Source: Croceicoccus sp. Ery15 (lineage in GTDB: Bacteria > Pseudomonadota > Alphaproteobacteria > Sphingomonadales > Sphingomonadaceae). Taken from it: a stretch of 64,000 nucleotides of DNA. This document shows positions 59,538 through 64,000 of this stretch, in pieces (the stretch's first letter is position 1; each line of letters begins with the position of its first letter). A model generated the notes under the pieces. That model saw nothing but the letters and a program-made list of their open reading frames with translations, searched no databases and had not been told where the DNA came from. Position numbers and translations under genes: made by a program. The stretch is taken from contig NZ_CP087588.1 of assembly GCF_020985305.1 (NCBI RefSeq), forward strand, positions 62,001 through 126,000, given 5' to 3'.

Positions 59538-61352
59538 ATGAAACCTGTTGCCTTGCACCGCCGCCAGTTCCTTGCCGGAACGGGCACCATTGCCCTTGCT
59601 TTTACGCTTCCCGCTGCGGCGCGGGCACAGGGCGGTGCGGGTGACCAACTGACTGCCACGATGGACCGTATATTTCAGGGCGATATGCGGATCAGCCCGA
59701 CATCGATGACGTCGATGGGGATCGACACCGGCGATAACGCATGGGCGCGCCATCATCTGGGCAAATTCGGCCGCGCCGGAATCGAGGAAGAGGAAGCCCA
59801 TGCCGAGGCGATGCTGGCCCGTATCAAGGCGATCCCCACCGATGGCCTGTCCGAACAGCACAAGGTGCAGCATGCCGTGGTCGCCGATATGATGGAAAAG
59901 CGGCTATGGGGTAAGCCCTATGGCATGGGCAGCGTCTATAGCCCCTATGTGCTGAGCCACATGGGCGGTTCGTACAGCGCGGTGCCCAGTTTCATGGATA
60001 CCAAGCATCCGGTTGAGACGGCGGACGATGCCAATGCCTATCTGCAGCGCATGGTGCAATTTGCCGAAGGGCTGGACGCCGAGAGCGATTTGCAGCGCGA
60101 ACAGGCGGCCAAGGGCTATCTGGCGCCCGCATGGTCGCTGGAAACCGCCATCGCGCAGATCACCGCCATGGCCGAAACCCCCGCCGCCGATACGCGGCTG
60201 GTGAAATCGCTGGCCGAACGAACCGCTGCCAAGGGTATCGCGGGCGAATGGGAATCACAGGCCATCGCCATCATGGACGGGCAGATCAAGCCTGCCCTGC
60301 TGCGTCAGGCAGCAATGCTGGAAGAGCTGAAACCGACCTCTGCCGCGGGTGACGGCATCTGGCGCGTGCCCGAAGGGGCGGAGCTTTACCGCCTCGAGCT
60401 TGCCAATTCGACCACGACCGATTTGTCGGCAGAGGACATCCACCAGATCGGCCTGACCCAGGTGGCCGAATTGAGCGCGCAGCTAGCCGGAATGCTGGCC
60501 GAAGTCGGGTTGACCGACGGCACGGTGGGTGAGCGGCTGGCGCAATTCAACGCGCGGCCCGACCAGCTTTACGCCAATTCGGCCGAGGGGCACGCGGCGA
60601 TGATCGCCGACCTGAATGCCAGTAACGATGCGATGCAGGCAAAGCTGCCGCAGGCCTTTGCCACCCTGCCGACCCAGCCGGTCGAGATCCGCGCGGTGCC
60701 TGCCGAAATTCAGGACGGCGCGCCGCTGGGCTATTACGAACGGCCCTCGCTCGACGGGGCGCGCCCGGGTATTTATTACATCAACCTCAAACATACCGAG
60801 GACTGGCCGAAATACACGCTGCCCTCGCTCACCTATCACGAGGCGGTGCCCGGCCATCATCTGCACGGCAGCCTTGTCCAGCAGGCCGGCGACACGCCGA
60901 TGCTGCTCAAGAACTATTACATTTCCGCCTATGGCGAGGGATGGGCGCTTTATGCCGAACAGCTTGCGGATGAGTTGGGCGGATATGAAGGCATGGAAAA
61001 GGCCGGCGCGCTGCAAAGCTGGCTGTTCCGCGCCGCGCGTCTGGTGGTCGATACCGGCCTGCACCACAAGAAATGGACGGTGGAGCAGGCAACCCAATAT
61101 TTCGTCGACACCGTCGGCTTTACCCGCACACGGTCAGAGGCGGAGGTGCGCCGTTACTGCATGTGGCCGGGGCAGGCATGCAGCTACAAGATCGGCCAGA
61201 ATAAATGGGTCGAACTGCGCGCCAGGGCGGAAGGCGAGCTGGGCGAAGCTTTTGACCTGCGCCAGTTCCACGAGCTGGTGAAGGAAGGCGTAATGCCGCT
61301 AAGCGTGCTGGAAGCGCGCGTCGACCGCTGGATCGCCGCGCAAAAGGCCTAG
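59538..61352 (+). CDS. DUF885-family protein, predicted Tat-exported metallohydrolase
   Basis: This is a 604-residue protein from ATG 59538. A twin-arginine leader (HRRQFLAGTGTIALAF) ends at ARA-Q near residue 31. The C-terminal third has YHEAVPGHHLHG (about residue 433), a zinc-site motif of the DUF885 (M32/M3-like) fold, then AYGEGWALYAEQL with the downstream glutamate and CMWPGQACSYKIGQ. It is probably a periplasmic carboxypeptidase-like enzyme. An upstream in-frame start at 59490 would put the RR motif too far from the N-terminus. The ABC-F gene converges on it 41 bp later. Confidence 0.87.
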   Translation: MKPVALHRRQFLAGTGTIALAFTLPAAARAQGGAGDQLTATMDRIFQGDMRISPTSMTSMGIDTGDNAWARHHLGKFGRAGIEEEEAHAEAMLARIKAIPTDGLSEQHKVQHAVVADMMEKRLWGKPYGMGSVYSPYVLSHMGGSYSAVPSFMDTKHPVETADDANAYLQRMVQFAEGLDAESDLQREQAAKGYLAPAWSLETAIAQITAMAETPAADTRLVKSLAERTAAKGIAGEWESQAIAIMDGQIKPALLRQAAMLEELKPTSAAGDGIWRVPEGAELYRLELANSTTTDLSAEDIHQIGLTQVAELSAQLAGMLAEVGLTDGTVGERLAQFNARPDQLYANSAEGHAAMIADLNASNDAMQAKLPQAFATLPTQPVEIRAVPAEIQDGAPLGYYERPSLDGARPGIYYINLKHTEDWPKYTLPSLTYHEAVPGHHLHGSLVQQAGDTPMLLKNYYISAYGEGWALYAEQLADELGGYEGMEKAGALQSWLFRAARLVVDTGLHHKKWTVEQATQYFVDTVGFTRTRSEAEVRRYCMWPGQACSYKIGQNKWVELRARAEGELGEAFDLRQFHELVKEGVMPLSVLEARVDRWIAAQKA

Positions 61353-61393
61353 GGAAAGAGGCGAGGGGGTGGTCTGGTGTCAAGAAGCGCAGG

Positions 61394-63196
61394 CTACCCC
61401 TCCAGCGCCTCCACTTCTTCGGCCAGTGCCAGCCAGCGTTCTTCGGCCGCATCCTTTTCGCCGCGCAGCCTTTCCAGCGTGGCCGTCAGCGACGCGAACT
61501 TGTCGGGATTGGCGGTGTAGAGATCGGGATCGGCCAGCGCTTCCTCATTGGTTGAGATTTCGCCTTCCAATTCCTCGATCCGCCCCGGCAGCAGATCGTA
61601 ATCGCGCTGGTCCTTGTAACTCAGCTTGGTCTTTTTCTGCGGCGGGGGAGGGGGCGTGGCGGCGGCCTTCTTCGGTGCGGCGCGTTGCTGGCTGCGATCC
61701 TTGCGCTTGCGCTCCCAATCGGCATAGCCGCCCGCGATAATGTCCACCGTGCCGCTGCCGTCGAGGCCAAGTGTCACCGTCACCGTGCGGTCGAGGAAAT
61801 CGCGGTCGTGGCTGACGATCAGCACCGTGCCGTCGTAATCCGCGATCACTTCCTGCAACAGGTCAAGCGTTTCGAGGTCGAGATCGTTGGTCGGCTCGTC
61901 CAGCACCAGCAGGTTCGACGTGCGCGCAAATTCGCGGGCCAGCAACAGGCGCGACCGTTCGCCGCCCGATAATGTGCCGATCTTCGCCTCGACCAGACCC
62001 GGATCGAACAGGAATTCCTTCAGATAGCCCTGGATATGCTTGCGCACCCCGCGCACGTCGATCCAGTCGCCGCCCTCGGCCAGCACTTCGCGCACCGTCT
62101 TCTCGTCCGATAGCAGGCTGCGCTGCTGGTCGATCATCACGCCCGACAAGGTCTTGGCCAGCGTGACCTCTCCGCTGTCGGGCTGCAATTCGCCGGTCAG
62201 CATCTTCAGCAAGGTGGTCTTGCCCGCGCCATTGCCGCCGACGATGCCGATCCGGTCGCGCCGCTGGATGCGCAGCGAGAAATCCTTGATGACCGTGCGG
62301 TCCCCATAGGTTTTCGAGATGTGCTCGGCCGTGATGACGCTCTTGGTCTTGTTGTCGTCGCTGGCCAGCGCCATTTTGGCCGTGCCCTGCGGGTTGATCA
62401 TGGCGGCCCGCGCCGCGCGCATTTCCCACAATTTCTCCAGCCGACCCTGATTGCGCTTGCGCCGCGCGGTCACTCCGCGCTCCAGCCAGTGCGCTTCCAG
62501 CTTCAGCTTTGCATCCAGCTTTTCAGCCGCGCGCGCTTCTTCGGCATAGACCTGCTCTTCCCATGCCTCGTAACCGCCGAAACCCACATCCTTGCGCCGC
62601 AGCGCCCCGCGATCCAGCCAGATCGTCGCGCGGGTCAGGCGGGTCAGGAAGGTCCGGTCGTGGCTGATGGTGACGAAGGCGCCGGTATAGCGGTTCAGCC
62701 AGTCTTCCAGCCAGTCGATGGCCGACAGGTCGAGGTGGTTCGTCGGCTCGTCCAGCAACAGCACATCGGGTTCGCTGGCAAGCGCGCGGGCGATGGCGGC
62801 GCGGCGCTTTTCGCCGCCGCTCGCCGCCTTGGGGTCGCGCGTCATGTCGATGCCGATCTGGCTGGCGATCGCTTCCACCGCGAACTGCTGCGGGGCATCG
62901 TCACCGTGCAGCGCATATTCCATCAGCGTCTTGCAGCCGGTAAAGTCGGGCTCCTGCTCCAGCGTAACGACCCGCGTGCCCGGCACGATCACGCGCTTGC
63001 CCTTGTCCATCTCGATCTCGCCCGCGATCAGCTTCATCAGCGTGGTCTTGCCCGCTCCGTTCCGGCCGATTAGCGCCAGCCGGTCGCGCGGGGCGATATG
63101 CAGGTCGAGGTCGCGGAACAGCCAGCCGTCGTTCACGGTCAGGCCCCCCTGCTGCAGGCCAAGATCTTCAAGCGAGAGAACGGGAGGTTGTGCCAT
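61394..63196 (-). CDS. ABC-F family ATPase (Uup-like)
   Basis: This is a 600-residue soluble protein with two ATPase domains and no membrane part. Walker A motifs are GRNGAGKTT (44-52) and GGNGAGKTT in the second half. Signatures are ASGGEKRRAAIA and LSGGERSRLLLA, and both Walker B sites end in DEPTNHLDL/DEPTNDLDL, the ABC-F hallmark. The linker holds the P-site tRNA-interaction motif region. A Pro/Lys stretch (TPPPPPQKKTK) leads to a C-terminal coiled coil as in Uup, which acts on ribosomes and in precise transposon excision. Confidence 0.94.
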   Translation of the reverse strand: MAQPPVLSLEDLGLQQGGLTVNDGWLFRDLDLHIAPRDRLALIGRNGAGKTTLMKLIAGEIEMDKGKRVIVPGTRVVTLEQEPDFTGCKTLMEYALHGDDAPQQFAVEAIASQIGIDMTRDPKAASGGEKRRAAIARALASEPDVLLLDEPTNHLDLSAIDWLEDWLNRYTGAFVTISHDRTFLTRLTRATIWLDRGALRRKDVGFGGYEAWEEQVYAEEARAAEKLDAKLKLEAHWLERGVTARRKRNQGRLEKLWEMRAARAAMINPQGTAKMALASDDNKTKSVITAEHISKTYGDRTVIKDFSLRIQRRDRIGIVGGNGAGKTTLLKMLTGELQPDSGEVTLAKTLSGVMIDQQRSLLSDEKTVREVLAEGGDWIDVRGVRKHIQGYLKEFLFDPGLVEAKIGTLSGGERSRLLLAREFARTSNLLVLDEPTNDLDLETLDLLQEVIADYDGTVLIVSHDRDFLDRTVTVTLGLDGSGTVDIIAGGYADWERKRKDRSQQRAAPKKAAATPPPPPQKKTKLSYKDQRDYDLLPGRIEELEGEISTNEEALADPDLYTANPDKFASLTATLERLRGEKDAAEERWLALAEEVEALEG

Positions 63197-63230
63197 CGCC
63201 GCCGCCTAGTCCCGTAACCGGCCCCCTGCA

Positions 63231-63261
63231 AGCGTTCCCCGACAATGTTCGGGGCAACGTT
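63231..63261. promoter_or_regulatory. Extended hairpin between ABC-F and SIMPL genes
   Basis: CCCCGA (63237-63242) and TCGGGG (63249-63254) form a perfect stem around CAATGT. Beyond one bulged C the pairing continues as GCGTT/AACGT. It lies between two divergent starts (35 bp from ABC-F, 61 bp from SIMPL). There is no T-run on either strand, so it may be a 5'-leader structure or an operator. Confidence 0.45.
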
Positions 63262-63321
63262 CAAGGAACAGCCAGCATGGCTACGTATTGATAGGGACAT
63301 GTGAAGAGGAGATCATTGTTC

Positions 63322-64000
63322 ATGTCCCGAACCGCTTTCAAATCGCTGCTTGCCGTTCCCGCCATCGCCGTCATGGCCATGGGCGCGGGTGTCGGCGTGT
63401 CGGCTTTTCCGGGCACCGCGATGGCTGCCGACGTTGCCGTCGCGTCGCAAGGTCCCGTTGTCGAATTGCAGGTGATGCAGCAGGTCGTCGGCGATCCTGA
63501 CAAGGCGACGGTGGGCGCGGGGGTCACCACGCGCGCCGCCACCGCGCAGGCCGCGATGCAGCAGAATGCCACCGAAATGGACAAGGTGCTGAAACGGTTG
63601 GATTCGCTGGGGATCGACCGCGATTACGTGCAGACCACCGGCATCCGGCTGAACCCGCAATATGATTACCGCAACGGCGAACAGCCGCGCTTTACGGGGT
63701 ATGAGGCATCGAACGCTGTCTCGGTCGAATTGCGCGATATCGACAGGGTGGGCGATGTGCTCGACGCGCTGGTGGCAGCCGGGGCGACCAACCTCAGCGG
63801 GCCCGAATGGGGCATCGTCGACGACAGCGGCGCGCGGGCACAGGCGCGCAAGGCGGCGTGGGAACAATCGCTGGCACAGGCGCGCGATTATGCGCGCATG
63901 ACCGGATACCGCGATGTAAAGCTGCTGACCGTGTCGGAGAGCATGGGCTTTTCCGCGCCGGTGCAGGAACGCGCGCTGATGGTGCAGGCATCGGCCCCCG
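63322..64000 (+). CDS. SIMPL-domain (DUF541) periplasmic protein, N-terminal part
   Basis: The frame starts at ATG 63322 (AAGAGGAGA upstream) and runs off the window end, so 226 codons are seen. A Sec signal peptide ends AMA-A at about residue 35. ELQVMQQVVGDPDKATVGAGVTTRAATAQAAMQQNATEM is the SIMPL core start, followed by GIDRDYVQTTGIRLNPQYDYRNG and FTGYEASNAVSVELRDIDRVGDVLDAL. E. coli YggE is a homologue linked to oxidative-stress tolerance. A complete protein of about 240 residues would end shortly beyond the window. Confidence 0.92.
   Translation, partial: MSRTAFKSLLAVPAIAVMAMGAGVGVSAFPGTAMAADVAVASQGPVVELQVMQQVVGDPDKATVGAGVTTRAATAQAAMQQNATEMDKVLKRLDSLGIDRDYVQTTGIRLNPQYDYRNGEQPRFTGYEASNAVSVELRDIDRVGDVLDALVAAGATNLSGPEWGIVDDSGARAQARKAAWEQSLAQARDYARMTGYRDVKLLTVSESMGFSAPVQERALMVQASAP

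Overview
The window is GC-rich, densely coded, and reads as core chromosome of an alphaproteobacterium, most likely a member of the Sphingomonadales (Erythrobacteraceae or Sphingomonadaceae). This taxonomic call is inference. It rests on the siroheme-synthase/sulfite-reductase operon with DUF2849 and DUF934, the infA-maf-RNase E/G-like-yacG-tRNA-Phe run, a DUF6456 protein, a TonB-dependent receptor with a compact plug, and the codon bias. I see no insertion sequence, prophage, CRISPR array, integrase or rRNA operon. About 57 genes and three tRNAs are supported.

Layout. 1-1310: end of proB and a short-chain dehydrogenase. 1328-8599, all minus strand: a sulfur region with sseA, metC, a MscS channel, then cobA-DUF2849-cysI-DUF934-cysH as an overlapping operon for siroheme methylation and sulfate/sulfite reduction. 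8673-13833: queF, uppP, tRNA-Thr, a RuvC/RNase H-like protein coupled to rarA, a PadR repressor with an RG-rich arm, and a membrane protein. 13862-24078: a GT4 glycosyltransferase divergent from a type II secretion operon gspC-D-E-F-G-L-M-N that lacks gspH, I, J and K. 24099-27244: Dps, a PfkB-family kinase, a LOG-family hydrolase and two related lipoproteins. 27374-32253, minus strand: purC, an M16 metalloprotease lipoprotein, purS and purQ. 32444-38203: a TonB receptor, then infA-maf-RNase-yacG-tRNA-Phe and a secreted protein. 38255-45304: uvrC, folE, a TetR regulator facing a giant DUF2339 membrane protein, and a DUF475/TerC-like protein. 45459-52533, minus strand: an efflux operon laid out like E. 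coli cecR-ybhGFSR plus a NodT-type outer-membrane factor. 52707-55975: tRNA-Pro and yajC-secD-secF, closed by a strong intrinsic terminator. 56324-64000: a membrane GT2 glycosyltransferase, an XRE regulator, DUF6456 and DUF885 proteins, an ABC-F ATPase and the start of a SIMPL-domain protein.

Genes are packed tightly. Many junctions overlap by 1 bp (TRATG) or 4 bp (ATGA), and four overlap by exactly 8 bp with the pattern NTGNCTGA. Regulators sit beside what they probably control, and palindromic operator candidates were found for PadR, both TetR proteins and the divergent gsp promoter region.

Nothing here is a clear new defence or mobile system. The most unusual points are the minor-pseudopilin-less secretion operon, the RG-rich PadR with a near-perfect palindrome, the nuclease-like protein coupled to rarA, the shortened RNase E/G homologue, and in-frame tandem repeats in secF and in the M16 signal peptide.
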